This document shows, one piece after another, positions 45,750-55,297 of a stretch of DNA of 64,000 nt (positions within the stretch are counted from its first letter, which is position 1; every line of letters starts with the position of its first letter). The DNA is from Dasytiphilus stammeri_K (lineage in GTDB: Bacteria; Pseudomonadota; Gammaproteobacteria; Enterobacterales; Enterobacteriaceae): NCBI GenBank assembly GCA_041944835.1, contig CP145879.1, positions 372,001-436,000 on the forward strand, given 5' to 3'. Under the pieces are notes generated by a model. It was not told the origin of the DNA, did not search any database, and worked only from the letters and a program-made list of their open reading frames with translations. The position numbers were made by a program, and so were the translations under genes.

Positions 45750-46775
45750 TCATCTACTATTTATATTTAATTTGATTAATTGATTCCATATAATTAATTG
45801 TTTTATTAATAATAATTCTCGAGAAATTGATGTAATACGTAGTATACGATCTCTACAAATACACCATTGTCTAAAACCTATTAATAAATTTTCGGTTGAA
45901 ATATAATCTGCTAATTTTTTAACAAGATTATAATAATCAATATTAATTATATGTTGTTTATTACTACTATATTTACATTTTAAAGCATCTACTAATAAAG
46001 TACATAACCACTCAATTTGTTTAGCAACATTTTCATTATTAATTAATGGTAATACTTTAGTTACTTCTAACTTAAATAAATTATTTATAATTTCATCATA
46101 GATTTTATTTCTATTTTGCCACTCAGGCGATATTAATAAATTTAAAGCTGCAAGAGGAGCTCCATAACTCAATCTTAAAGCTGCAATTAAAGTAATTGTT
46201 GGTAAAGTATTAAGATCATTATTGGTTTTTAACCATTTTAATCCCTCAATTTCAGTTGGGGGAACAATTTTCCATACTTGACAACGACTACGTAAGATGA
46301 TAGAAATTAGATTTTTATCTAAACTATATAAAAAAAACCATGTTTTTTTTGGGGGATCTTCTACTATTTTTAGTAGTGCATTTATCGCTGCTTCCGTCAT
46401 TTTTTCTGGTTTTAATATCCATATAATTTTTGCTGTTCCTAATTTAGCCTTTTGATAAAAATTATCCGAAATTTCTCTGAAATCTTCAATTCCTAATGTA
46501 CTTGATCCTTTTTTTAGGATGTCAAGAACATATAAATCTGGATGGTTCATAGAGTACATAAGTTGACAATTATGACATTGACCACAGTTATGAAGATTGG
46601 TAGTAAATGAGCACATTAATAAACAACTGATTTTCCATAATAAGAATTCTATGCCTAATCCATCTGGTGCAAATAATAAAAGCGCATGATGTCCACGTCC
46701 AATGTGATATTGTTTAATTATCTGTTGATAGGGGTATTTAAGCCATGGATACCAGTCGTTCTTTATGTCCACCAT
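45750..46775 (-). CDS. holB: DNA polymerase III subunit delta'
   Basis: Clamp-loader stator subunit that pairs with DnaX (also here) and HolA. It has 341 residues (E. coli 334). DWYPWLKYPYQQ opens the homology, the zinc module is CGQCHNCQL, and LLKIVEDPPKKTWFFL and LRSRCQ include the SRC arginine. The ATG overlaps the tmk end by 13 bases. The tmk-holB-ycfH order is that of E. coli. Confidence 0.95.
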   Translation of the reverse strand: MVDIKNDWYPWLKYPYQQIIKQYHIGRGHHALLLFAPDGLGIEFLLWKISCLLMCSFTTNLHNCGQCHNCQLMYSMNHPDLYVLDILKKGSSTLGIEDFREISDNFYQKAKLGTAKIIWILKPEKMTEAAINALLKIVEDPPKKTWFFLYSLDKNLISIILRSRCQVWKIVPPTEIEGLKWLKTNNDLNTLPTITLIAALRLSYGAPLAALNLLISPEWQNRNKIYDEIINNLFKLEVTKVLPLINNENVAKQIEWLCTLLVDALKCKYSSNKQHIINIDYYNLVKKLADYISTENLLIGFRQWCICRDRILRITSISRELLLIKQLIIWNQLIKLNINSR

Positions 46776-47386
46776 TGTTCCAATATCATATGCAAGGATA
46801 ATTTTACTAATTTCAGCGATTTTGTAGCATCAATAATTTTGATGCTATTATCTTTTTTGGCTAGGGAAAGATAACCTTTTCTAACTTTAGAAAAAAATAA
46901 TAATGATTCTTGTTCAATTCGATCTAATATTCCTCTTTTTTGAGCTCTTTTTAATCCTAATTCTGGAGTTACATCAAGATATAATGTTAAATCAGGTATA
47001 GTATTTTCTACTACTATTTTCCGTAAACTAGTTAATACTTTACTGTTAATATTTCTTCCATATCCTTGATAAGCTTCTGTAGATAAATCATAACGATCAC
47101 TAATCACCCATGTTCCTTGTGCTAAAGCTGGTTTGATTTTCATTTCAATAAGTTGAGTCCGGGCAGCATATAACATTAATAGTTCAGCTTTATTAGTAAT
47201 TTTTTCTCCTTGAACTCCATTTTTAATTAAGAGACGTAATTTTTCAGCTAATGGAGTTCCTCCCGGATCATGAGTTAATATGATATCATCAATAGATTTT
47301 TTTTTTAAAAAATCTATTACCATATTACAAATGGTTGTTTTTCCTGCACCTTCTAGACCTTCAATAACAATAAAACTATTTTTCAT
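46763..47386 (-). CDS. tmk: Thymidylate kinase
   Basis: Phosphorylates dTMP, the product of ThyA. It has 207 residues (E. coli 213). The P-loop is EGLEGAGKTT, and DRYDLSTEAYQGYGR and LDVTPELGLKRA are family motifs. The normally very conserved REPGGT reads HDPGGT here (Arg to His and Glu to Asp). An A10 run (47297-47306) encodes LKKKS. In E. coli fabF, pabC and mltG separate acpP and tmk; all three are absent here. Confidence 0.95.
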   Translation of the reverse strand: MKNSFIVIEGLEGAGKTTICNMVIDFLKKKSIDDIILTHDPGGTPLAEKLRLLIKNGVQGEKITNKAELLMLYAARTQLIEMKIKPALAQGTWVISDRYDLSTEAYQGYGRNINSKVLTSLRKIVVENTIPDLTLYLDVTPELGLKRAQKRGILDRIEQESLLFFSKVRKGYLSLAKKDNSIKIIDATKSLKLVKLSLHMILEQWWT

Positions 47387-47404
47387 TTATGTAATTTTAA
47401 TGGT

Positions 47405-47641
47405 TTAATGAGTTGCTATATAATCAATAGCTTCTTGAATTGTGGTAATCTTTTCGGCATCTTCATCGGGAATTTCTTTATGAAATTCTTCTTCCAAAGC
47501 CATAATTAATTCAACAGTATCAAGAGAATCAGCACCTAGATCTTCTACAAAAGAAGCGCTATTTATTATTTTTTCCTCATTTACTCCTAGTTGATTGCAA
47601 ATAACTTGCTTCACTCTTTCTTCTAGACAACGTATACTCAT
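47405..47641 (-). CDS. acpP: Acyl carrier protein
   Basis: Carries growing acyl chains on a phosphopantetheine attached to the Ser of DSLDTVEL. It has 78 residues, identical in length to E. coli, acidic, with SFVEDLGADSLD and EEEFHKEIPDEDAEKI conserved. Between fabG (79 bases upstream) and tmk. Confidence 0.98.
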   Translation of the reverse strand: MSIRCLEERVKQVICNQLGVNEEKIINSASFVEDLGADSLDTVELIMALEEEFHKEIPDEDAEKITTIQEAIDYIATH

Positions 47642-47719
47642 ACGTTAATTTTTCCTCTCAAAATAGTATTATGCAATTTTAGCATATTAATATATATTAA
47701 TGTCTATTTGTTATTTTGA

Positions 47720-48454
47720 TTAGACCATATACATTCCACCATTAATATGTAAAGTCTCACCAGTAATATATGAAGCTTGATCTGAAACTAAAAAAGCTAC
47801 TGCATTTGCAATATCCTGAGGAGTACCAAAACGACCCACAGGAATTTTAGTTAATATTTCTGCTCGCTTTTTTTCGTTTAATACTTTCTTCGTCATATCA
47901 GTTTCAATAAAACCCGGGGCTATAACATTAACTGTAATTCCACGCGATGCTACTTCAAGAGCTAGAGATTTACTAAAACCAATGATACCAGCTTTTGTAG
48001 CCGAATAATTGGCTTGTCCTTTATTACCACTACTTCCTATCATTGAACCTATATTAATAATCCTACCATCATGGTTTTTTATCATAGTTTTTATTACAGC
48101 TTGAGAGAGATAAAAAATAGAAGATAAATTTATCTCTATAACTTTTTGCCATTCACTAATTTTCATTTTAATTATAATGTTATCTAGTGTAATACCTACA
48201 TTATTAATTAAAATATCTATTTCTCCTAGTTCACAACTAATATTATTTAAAACTGTATCAATCTCATGTAAATTAGTAACATTTAAAATAAATCCTTTGC
48301 CACCATTTTTTTTTAAAAAAGTATTAATTATATGTACACCATATACATCTGTAGCAGTACCAGCAACTATGATATTACGAACAGCTAAGGTTTCAGCTAT
48401 TGCACGCCCAATCCCTCTATTAGCACCTGTAACTAATGCTACTTTTTTTTTCAT
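47720..48454 (-). CDS. fabG: 3-oxoacyl-[acyl-carrier-protein] reductase
   Basis: NADPH-dependent ketoreductase of fatty acid elongation. It has 244 residues, the E. coli length. The cofactor loop is TGANRGIGRAIA, NNVG follows, the catalytic Ser is in NIGSMIGSSGNKGQ, and Tyr/Lys are in NYSATKAG. The start codon is followed by an A9 run (MKKKV). Order fabH-fabD-fabG-acpP as in E. coli. Confidence 0.98.
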   Translation of the reverse strand: MKKKVALVTGANRGIGRAIAETLAVRNIIVAGTATDVYGVHIINTFLKKNGGKGFILNVTNLHEIDTVLNNISCELGEIDILINNVGITLDNIIIKMKISEWQKVIEINLSSIFYLSQAVIKTMIKNHDGRIINIGSMIGSSGNKGQANYSATKAGIIGFSKSLALEVASRGITVNVIAPGFIETDMTKKVLNEKKRAEILTKIPVGRFGTPQDIANAVAFLVSDQASYITGETLHINGGMYMV

Positions 48455-48464
48455 TATGATATTT

Positions 48465-49400
48465 TTATTTTAATTTTTTAATGGCTAATAATAAATTATT
48501 ATAATTTTCAATATTTATAATTTTTAAATTTGCAGTAATACGATTTGTTAATCCCATTAATACTTTTCCTGGGCCAACTTCAAGTGCAAAATTTATACAT
48601 TTTTTTTGTATATATTCAACGCATTCCATCCATCTTACTGGATTATATAATTGACGAACTAAAGCACTACGTATTTTTGTTGGTGATTTTTCACATTTGA
48701 CATCTACATTATTTAAAATAGGTATTTTTGGAATATTCATAGTTATTTGTTCTAATTTTATGGCCAAAGAACTTGCCATTGGTTTTAGTAATTCACAATG
48801 TGAACAAATATTAATAGGAAAAGGTAAGATTTTTTTTGCTCCTGCAGCTTTACAAGCCCAAGCTACACGTCTGATTGCATTTTTATGTCCCGATATAACA
48901 ATTTGTTTTGGTGAATTAAAACTAGCGGGAGTAACTATCTCACCTAAAGCTTCAATTTTGCAAATATTAATAATTGAATTTTTATTTAATCCTATAATTA
49001 TTAACATTGCTCCTTTCTCTTTTAAGGCTATCTCCTGCATTATTCTTCCACGCAGTTCTACTAAATCAAGAGCTTCACTAAATTTCATAGCTTCACTACA
49101 TACTAATGCTGAATATTCTCCTAAACTATGACCTACTAGCATTGTAGGGGTAGGTCCTTCTAATTTTTTCCATAATCTAAAAATTGCTACAGAACTTGTT
49201 AATAAAATTGGCTGGATTTTTTTTGGATCATTTAGTTCTATTAGAGGATTTTTTTCTATATCTTTCCACATATCATATTTTAAAATATCGGAAGCTTCAG
49301 AAAAAGTTTTCTTAATAATAGGAAAAAATTTTGCTATGTTAATCAACATACTTAGAGATTTTGATCCATGTCCGGGAAACATCATTGTAAATGGTATCAT
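48465..49400 (-). CDS. fabD: Malonyl-CoA:ACP transacylase
   Basis: Loads malonyl groups onto ACP. It has 311 residues (E. coli 309). The nucleophile elbow is GHSLGEYSALVC, the Arg is in LVELRGR, and the catalytic His in CSHCELLKP. The usual FPGQGSQ oxyanion motif reads FPGHGSK: the Gln that stabilises the transition state is His (CAT). Position between fabH and fabG is standard. Confidence 0.96.
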   Translation of the reverse strand: MIPFTMMFPGHGSKSLSMLINIAKFFPIIKKTFSEASDILKYDMWKDIEKNPLIELNDPKKIQPILLTSSVAIFRLWKKLEGPTPTMLVGHSLGEYSALVCSEAMKFSEALDLVELRGRIMQEIALKEKGAMLIIIGLNKNSIINICKIEALGEIVTPASFNSPKQIVISGHKNAIRRVAWACKAAGAKKILPFPINICSHCELLKPMASSLAIKLEQITMNIPKIPILNNVDVKCEKSPTKIRSALVRQLYNPVRWMECVEYIQKKCINFALEVGPGKVLMGLTNRITANLKIINIENYNNLLLAIKKLK

Positions 49401-49413
49401 ACATTTTCATCAA

Positions 49414-50358
49414 TTAAAAAATAATTAATGCCGATCCCCAGGTTAATCCTGATCCAAAAGCTTCTAATAAAATCAATTGTTTTTGTTGAATACGTCCATC
49501 TTTTACGGCTTCATCGAGTGCAGTAGGTATAGAAGCAGCAGAAGTATTTCCATATCGATCAAGATTAATAATAAATTTATCTTTATTTAATCCTAATTTT
49601 TTAATAGTTGCATTAATGATTCGTAAATTAGCTTGATGGGGTATTATCCAATCTAAAGCATGAGCTTTTATTTGATTAAATCTTAATGTTTCATGAATTA
49701 GATCGATTAATTTATTAATAGCAATTTTAAATATTTTTTTTCCTTTCATAGTTAAATAACTTGAAGAATTTTTTATATGTAATTTTAGTAAGTCCTCATA
49801 TCTTCCATCAGCATGTAAATGTGTAGATAAAATACCTGCTGATTTGCTAAATCCTAAAACTACAGCACCTGCACCATCACCAAATAAAATAATTGTTTTG
49901 TGATCATTGGGATCTAATGTTTGGGTAAGTATATCAGAACCAATGACTAGAGCATATTTAACCGTTCCGTTTTTAATATATTGATCTGCTATACTGAGAG
50001 CATAGATAAAACCACTACAAGCAGCAGCTATATCAAAAGCTGCAAGTGAATGATCATTAATTCCAAGCATATGCTGAACTATACACGCTGAACTAGGAAA
50101 TACATATTTAGAAGTAGTTGTAGCAACTATAATTAATCCAATAGCATTTTTATCAATTCCTGACATAAAAATTGCCTTTTGCGCAGCATGAAAAGCCATT
50201 GATGCTACAGAATCTTTTATACCAGCTATATGACGTTGACTAATTCCTGTTCTTGAAATAATCCATTCGTTATTAGTATGAAGTTTTTCTTCTAAATCGG
50301 CATTCGTTACTATTTTTTCGGGTAGATAACTACCCGTTCCAATTATTTTTGTATACAT
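49414..50358 (-). CDS. fabH: 3-oxoacyl-[acyl-carrier-protein] synthase III
   Basis: Starts fatty acid synthesis by condensing acetyl-CoA with malonyl-ACP. It has 314 residues (E. coli 317). The catalytic Cys is in AAACSGFIYAL, the His in IPHQANLRI and the Asn in RYGNTSAAS. In E. coli plsX lies between rpmF and fabH; here the gap is under 50 bases and plsX is gone. Confidence 0.97.
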   Translation of the reverse strand: MYTKIIGTGSYLPEKIVTNADLEEKLHTNNEWIISRTGISQRHIAGIKDSVASMAFHAAQKAIFMSGIDKNAIGLIIVATTTSKYVFPSSACIVQHMLGINDHSLAAFDIAAACSGFIYALSIADQYIKNGTVKYALVIGSDILTQTLDPNDHKTIILFGDGAGAVVLGFSKSAGILSTHLHADGRYEDLLKLHIKNSSSYLTMKGKKIFKIAINKLIDLIHETLRFNQIKAHALDWIIPHQANLRIINATIKKLGLNKDKFIINLDRYGNTSAASIPTALDEAVKDGRIQQKQLILLEAFGSGLTWGSALIIF

Positions 50359-50407
50359 TACTTAAAATTGTCCTTACTTACATACTTAGTGTAAATACCC
50401 AAATTTC

Positions 50408-50581
50408 CTATTTTCTAATAATCTTACGACCTCGATAATAACCATCAGATGTCATATGATGACGTAGATGAAGATTCCCGCTCTTCTTATCTTTAGATAA
50501 TTGAAGTTTTATAGTCATTTTATCATGGGAACGTCGCATACCTCGTTTAGAACGAGAAGTTTTATTTTGTTGTACAGCCAT
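50408..50581 (-). CDS. rpmF: 50S ribosomal protein L32
   Basis: Translating the minus strand from the ATG at 50581 gives 57 residues, the E. coli length, beginning MAVQQNKTSRSKRGMRRSHD, with HLRHHMTSDGYYRGRK near the end. It is a small basic large-subunit protein lacking the zinc-binding cysteines, as in E. coli. It heads the fab cluster, the rpmF-fab arrangement known from enteric bacteria. Confidence 0.97.
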   Translation of the reverse strand: MAVQQNKTSRSKRGMRRSHDKMTIKLQLSKDKKSGNLHLRHHMTSDGYYRGRKIIRK

Positions 50582-50686
50582 TATATTATTCTCATATAAA
50601 AATTATTATTTAATATAAAATATCAGAAAAACAATATGTATTGAAAAATATACTTCATTAGCTTTAAATTATATTTTTTTAAGCTC

Positions 50687-51655
50687 CTAACTACGTAGTT
50701 CTGATAAATATTTTTTTAATTCTTGGTTTAATGGTGCTTTAATACATATGGTTTTTTTTAAAATCGGATGAATAAAAACCATTGATGAAGCATGTAAGAA
50801 TAGACGAGTTAAACCTATTTTAGCCATTTGTTGATTAAAATTAGAATCTCCATAAAGTTTATCATAAGCAATAGGATGTCCTGCATATTGTGCATGAACA
50901 CGTATTTGATGTGTACGACCAGTTATAGGGGTTATCTTAAGTAAAGTAGCTTTTTTATTATAGAAATATTCCTGTATACTGAAAATTGTTGTTGAGATTT
51001 TGCCTTCTGTATTTACACGTACTATGTGTGCTCCACTGTTAAGAATATTTTTTTTTAATGGAACCTGTATAATATTTAGTTTAGATGGCCAAATTCCAGC
51101 TACAAGAGCACAGTAAGATTTACTTACCTGATTATTACGAAATTGTTCATGTAATAATCGTAGTACTGATTTTTTCTTTGCAAATAGTAATATTCCAGAA
51201 GTTTCACGATCCAAACGATGAACAAGTTCTAAAAAAGATAGATTAGGTAATAAAGTTCTTAATAAATCAATTATACTAATTTTTAATCCTGTACCACCAT
51301 GCACTGCTATACCAGAAGGTTTATTAATAGCTAAAATATTCTCATCATTATACAAAATAGCATTAGTGAACCAATCAATTTTGGATTGAGTAATTGAAAA
51401 TAAATGTTTTTTTTTTTTATCTGGATAAATAAGTGAAGGAATATACACTTCATCTCTTAAAGCTAACTTGTAAGTATGATTAACACGTTTTTTATTTACT
51501 CGAATTTTTTTTTTTCGTAATAATTTATAAATTAAATTTTTTGGTATCCCTTTTAATTTATTATGTAAAAAATTATCGATACGTCTGCCAATTTCATTTT
51601 CATCCACTGCAATAAAAGACGAATTAAATTTCGTTGATGTTATATTAGTTTTCAT
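50687..51655 (-). CDS. rluC: 23S rRNA pseudouridine synthase RluC
   Basis: Makes pseudouridine at 955, 2504 and 2580 of 23S rRNA (E. coli numbering). It has 322 residues (E. coli 319). An N-terminal S4-like domain (GRRIDNFLHNKLKGIPKNL) precedes the synthase domain with the catalytic Asp in HRLDRETSGIL and GRTHQIRVH. It contains the worst pair of homopolymer runs in the window: A12 (51407-51418, DKKKKH) and A11 (51505-51515, RKKKI). Divergent from rne, as in E. coli. Confidence 0.95.
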   Translation of the reverse strand: MKTNITSTKFNSSFIAVDENEIGRRIDNFLHNKLKGIPKNLIYKLLRKKKIRVNKKRVNHTYKLALRDEVYIPSLIYPDKKKKHLFSITQSKIDWFTNAILYNDENILAINKPSGIAVHGGTGLKISIIDLLRTLLPNLSFLELVHRLDRETSGILLFAKKKSVLRLLHEQFRNNQVSKSYCALVAGIWPSKLNIIQVPLKKNILNSGAHIVRVNTEGKISTTIFSIQEYFYNKKATLLKITPITGRTHQIRVHAQYAGHPIAYDKLYGDSNFNQQMAKIGLTRLFLHASSMVFIHPILKKTICIKAPLNQELKKYLSELRS

Positions 51656-51845
51656 AAATTATAAAAAATAATAATATTATAATATTATTTAGTTTGATTA
51701 GTCATTTATTTGTTCAAATATTCATTAATCAAATTATAAAAAAAATTTTTTCTTTTAAACAACGTTTTATGTGTGAATATCAATTATTTTTTTTACACAC
51801 ATCTATTAGACAATAGTCTTTATTATTAATAATGAGTCAACTAAA

Positions 51846-53612
51846 ATGAAAAGAATGTTAATAAATGCCACTCAAAAAGAAGAATTGCGTATTGCAATTG
51901 TTGATGGTCAAAAATTATGTGATTTAAATATTGAAAAGGCAGGACATGAGCATAAAAAAGCTAATATTTATAAAGGTAAAATTATTCATATAGAACCTAG
52001 TTTACAAGCTGCTTTTGTTGATTATGGTATGGAAAAACAAGGTTTTTTACCTTTAAGAGAAGTTTCTAAAGAATATTTTCCGGAAAATTATTTATCATCA
52101 TTACAAAAAAGTTTAAATATAAAAGATATTCTCTCCGAAGGACAAGAAGTTCTGGTCCAAATAAATAAAGAAGAACGTGCTAATAAAGGAGCTGCATTAA
52201 CAACTTTAATAAGTCTAGCTGGAAGTTATTTAGTATTAATGCCTAATAATCCGAAAGCGGGGGGTATTTCTCGTCAAATTGAAGGAGAGCAACGTATTGA
52301 AATGAAAGAAAGAATATCTTATCTTGTAATACCTAATGGTATGAGTATAATAGTACGAACAGCAGGCCTTGGAAAATCTATTGAAGAATTACAATCGGAT
52401 TTAAGTGCAAAATTAAAACATTGGCAAGATATTAAAAATCTAGCAGCCACTAAGGCCGCACCATTTCTTATTTATCAAGATAGTAATGTACTATTACGAG
52501 CCTTTCGGGACTATTTACGTCAAGACATTGGTGAGATATTAATCGATCATCCTAAAATGGTTGAATTAGCCAAAGACCAACTTACTGCATTAGGAAGATC
52601 CGATTTAACTAAAAAAATTAAGTTATATTCACGTGATATACCACTTTTTAGTTATTATCAGATAGAATTACAGATTGAATCGGCCTTTCATCGAGAAGTT
52701 AATCTTCCTTCCGGTGGTTCTATTATAATAGATACTACTGAAGCTTTAACAGCAATTGATATTAACTCAGCTAGATCTACTAATTGTAATAATCTTGAAC
52801 AAACGGCTTTTCATACCAATTTAGAAGCAGTACATGAAATTGCTCGTCAATTACGTTTGCGTGATCTAGGAGGATTAATAGTAATTGATTTTATTGATAT
52901 GATAACAATATCTCATCAACGTACAGTACAAGATCGTTTACGTGAAGCAATTAATCAAGATCGAGCACGTATTCAAATAGGTAATATTTCGCGATTAGGA
53001 TTACTAGAAATGTCACGTCAAAGATTAAGTACTTCTCTTAGAGAATCGACTCATCATATGTGTCCTAGATGTAAAGGAACAGGTACAGTACGTGATAATG
53101 AATCGCTTTCTCTTTCTATTTTGCGGATTATTCAAGAGCAAGCTATAAAAGATAATACTAAAGAAGTACATGCTGTTGTACCTGTAGAAATTGCTTCTTA
53201 CCTTTTAAATGAAAAACGTGATTACATCAATGCTATAGAACAACAATCACAAAGAAAAGTTCGTATTATTATTGTGCCTAATGAACAAATAAAAACTCCA
53301 AATTATTCTATCTCAAGAATTAGAACTGGTGAAGAAATTTCAACTTTAAGAAATTCGTTTTTACCCAAATTACATAAATTAGAGAGTCTAAGCACAACAC
53401 TATCTATAAATTCTAATTATAGAAAAAATATGAATAAAAAATCTTTTATTAATTTTTTTAAAATTCCATTAAAAAAATTTTTACTACATTTTAGTGATAA
53501 AAAAAATATTATTAGTTCTTTAATAAAAGTCTTTAAAAATTTTTTTTTGCTAGGAAGAATTATTAAAAAATTAGGGATTTTTGAACAAAAAATTAAGCTT
53601 TCATATCTATAG
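51846..53612 (+). CDS. rne: Ribonuclease E, catalytic domain only
   Basis: Endonuclease for rRNA, tRNA and mRNA processing. It has 588 residues against 1061 in E. coli. The whole catalytic half is conserved: MKRMLINATQKEELRIA, S1 domain with ANIYKGKI, DNase-like site with AIDINSA and IVIDFIDM (the metal-binding Asps), and the zinc-link CPRCKGTG. After about residue 520 the degradosome scaffold is gone, replaced by a 60-residue Lys/Phe/Ile-rich tail (such as FINFFKIPLKKFLLHF) that could form an amphipathic membrane-binding helix. About 190 bases of leader lie upstream; I cannot judge autoregulation. Confidence 0.96.
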   Translation: MKRMLINATQKEELRIAIVDGQKLCDLNIEKAGHEHKKANIYKGKIIHIEPSLQAAFVDYGMEKQGFLPLREVSKEYFPENYLSSLQKSLNIKDILSEGQEVLVQINKEERANKGAALTTLISLAGSYLVLMPNNPKAGGISRQIEGEQRIEMKERISYLVIPNGMSIIVRTAGLGKSIEELQSDLSAKLKHWQDIKNLAATKAAPFLIYQDSNVLLRAFRDYLRQDIGEILIDHPKMVELAKDQLTALGRSDLTKKIKLYSRDIPLFSYYQIELQIESAFHREVNLPSGGSIIIDTTEALTAIDINSARSTNCNNLEQTAFHTNLEAVHEIARQLRLRDLGGLIVIDFIDMITISHQRTVQDRLREAINQDRARIQIGNISRLGLLEMSRQRLSTSLRESTHHMCPRCKGTGTVRDNESLSLSILRIIQEQAIKDNTKEVHAVVPVEIASYLLNEKRDYINAIEQQSQRKVRIIIVPNEQIKTPNYSISRIRTGEEISTLRNSFLPKLHKLESLSTTLSINSNYRKNMNKKSFINFFKIPLKKFLLHFSDKKNIISSLIKVFKNFFLLGRIIKKLGIFEQKIKLSYL

Positions 53613-53654
53613 AAAATTTTTGAAAATAAAATAATTATATTTATTAAACTATAA

Positions 53655-55193
53655 TTATTGATATAATAAAGATAAATCTTTTAAGCGGAAACCAAGTAAG
53701 AATAAAGTTATAAAATAAATAGAAGCACCTATTAAAATAACCGCTGTCATACGCAATAAACGCATAAGCATTATACCTTTTTGCCAATTTGGCATAATAT
53801 TCATTATAAGTAACAATGTAATCCCCATTATTATTACTGCAATAATTAGTCTCAGTAAAAACATTCCCCAACCAGGTTGGGGAATATAATATTTTTTTTT
53901 TCTCAATTCATAATAAAGCAGAAGAGAATTTAAACATGCTGAAATACTAACTGATAGGGTTAATCCAATTACTTTTAAAGAACCTAGAAATAAAAAGTTT
54001 ACTAATTGACTTATTATAAGTGTAATCAGCGCAATTTTTACTGGAGTTTTTATATCTTGATGAGAATAAAATCCAGTAACTAACACTTTTACTAACATTA
54101 TACCAATTAATCCTAATGCATAAGATACTAGTATTTTTTGTGTCATAAAAGTGTCAAAAGCAGTAAATTTTCGGTATTGAAAAAGTACTATAATTAACGG
54201 TTGTGCTAATATTCCTAACGCTACTGCACTAGGAACAGCTAGAAGTAAACATATTCTTAATCCACGATCCAAAAGAATTGAATATTTTTCATATTCATGA
54301 TGATTACATTTCTTACTAAGGTATGGTAATAAAATAGTACCTAATGTTGCTCCTAATACTCCTGAGGGAAATTCCATTATTCTATCAGCATAATACATCC
54401 AGGAAATAGATCCTGAAACAAGAAAAGAAGCAAAAATTGTATTGAGAAGCAACGATAATTGGTTAGCAGAAACTCCAATAACTGCAGGTACCATTTTTTT
54501 TAAAATTCGCCAGACTCCTATATCATAAAAATTAATACGAGGAACAACTAACATTTCTATTTTTTTTAAAAATGGAAGTTGGTAAATTACCTGTAATACC
54601 CCACCAATTAATACCGCCCAAGCTAAAGCTAATATGGGACGATTTAAATGAGGAGATACATATAATGCTGATATGATCATACTAAGATTTAGTAAGGTCG
54701 GTGCAAATGCTGGAATAGCAAAATAATTCCACATATTAAGAATTGCACTAGCCATAGAAGCTAATGAGATTAAGAATATATAAGAAAAAGTAATTCTAAG
54801 TAAAGATGAAGTTAAGTCAAAAAAATTATCATATAAATGAGAAAAACCCGGAGCTGTAAATATAATAATCGCTGGTGCCGCTAATACTCCACATATACTG
54901 ATTATTGCCAAAACTAGTATTAGCATCCCAGAAGTTAAAGCTATGAGTAGTTGAGTTTTAGTTTTACCACGTTGATTTTTATACTCGGCTAATATAGGAA
55001 TAAAAGCTTGTGAAAAAGCTCCTTCGGCAAATATTCTTCGTAACAAATTAGGAAATTTAAAAGCCACAAAAAAAGCATCTGTTTCCATTCCAACACCAAA
55101 TACTGCAGCAATAATACTATCTCTAGCAAATCCTAAAATTCGTGAAATAAAAGTTATAGTACTAACACATGCTAACGATTTTAATAAATTCAT
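53655..55193 (-). CDS. murJ: Lipid II flippase MurJ
   Basis: MATE-like transporter that flips lipid II for peptidoglycan synthesis. It has 512 residues (E. coli 511) and about 14 hydrophobic segments. Conserved pieces are RILGFARDSIIAAVFG, DAFFVAFKFPNLLRRIFAEGAFSQAFIP with the essential cavity arginines, and GTILLPYLSKK. An A10 run (53892-53901) encodes RKKKY. Its presence implies that a peptidoglycan wall is still made. The mviN-near-rne position is as in E. coli with the flagellar genes removed. Confidence 0.97.
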   Translation of the reverse strand: MNLLKSLACVSTITFISRILGFARDSIIAAVFGVGMETDAFFVAFKFPNLLRRIFAEGAFSQAFIPILAEYKNQRGKTKTQLLIALTSGMLILVLAIISICGVLAAPAIIIFTAPGFSHLYDNFFDLTSSLLRITFSYIFLISLASMASAILNMWNYFAIPAFAPTLLNLSMIISALYVSPHLNRPILALAWAVLIGGVLQVIYQLPFLKKIEMLVVPRINFYDIGVWRILKKMVPAVIGVSANQLSLLLNTIFASFLVSGSISWMYYADRIMEFPSGVLGATLGTILLPYLSKKCNHHEYEKYSILLDRGLRICLLLAVPSAVALGILAQPLIIVLFQYRKFTAFDTFMTQKILVSYALGLIGIMLVKVLVTGFYSHQDIKTPVKIALITLIISQLVNFLFLGSLKVIGLTLSVSISACLNSLLLYYELRKKKYYIPQPGWGMFLLRLIIAVIIMGITLLLIMNIMPNWQKGIMLMRLLRMTAVILIGASIYFITLFLLGFRLKDLSLLYQ

Positions 55194-55297
55194 TTAAGAT
55201 TCCATTTAGAAACACTAAGTGTTCTATTAAATTCAGCCTTATTTTTTTCAAAATAGTTTTAATATTTATATTCAATACTATTCAGTGCATTATTTTG

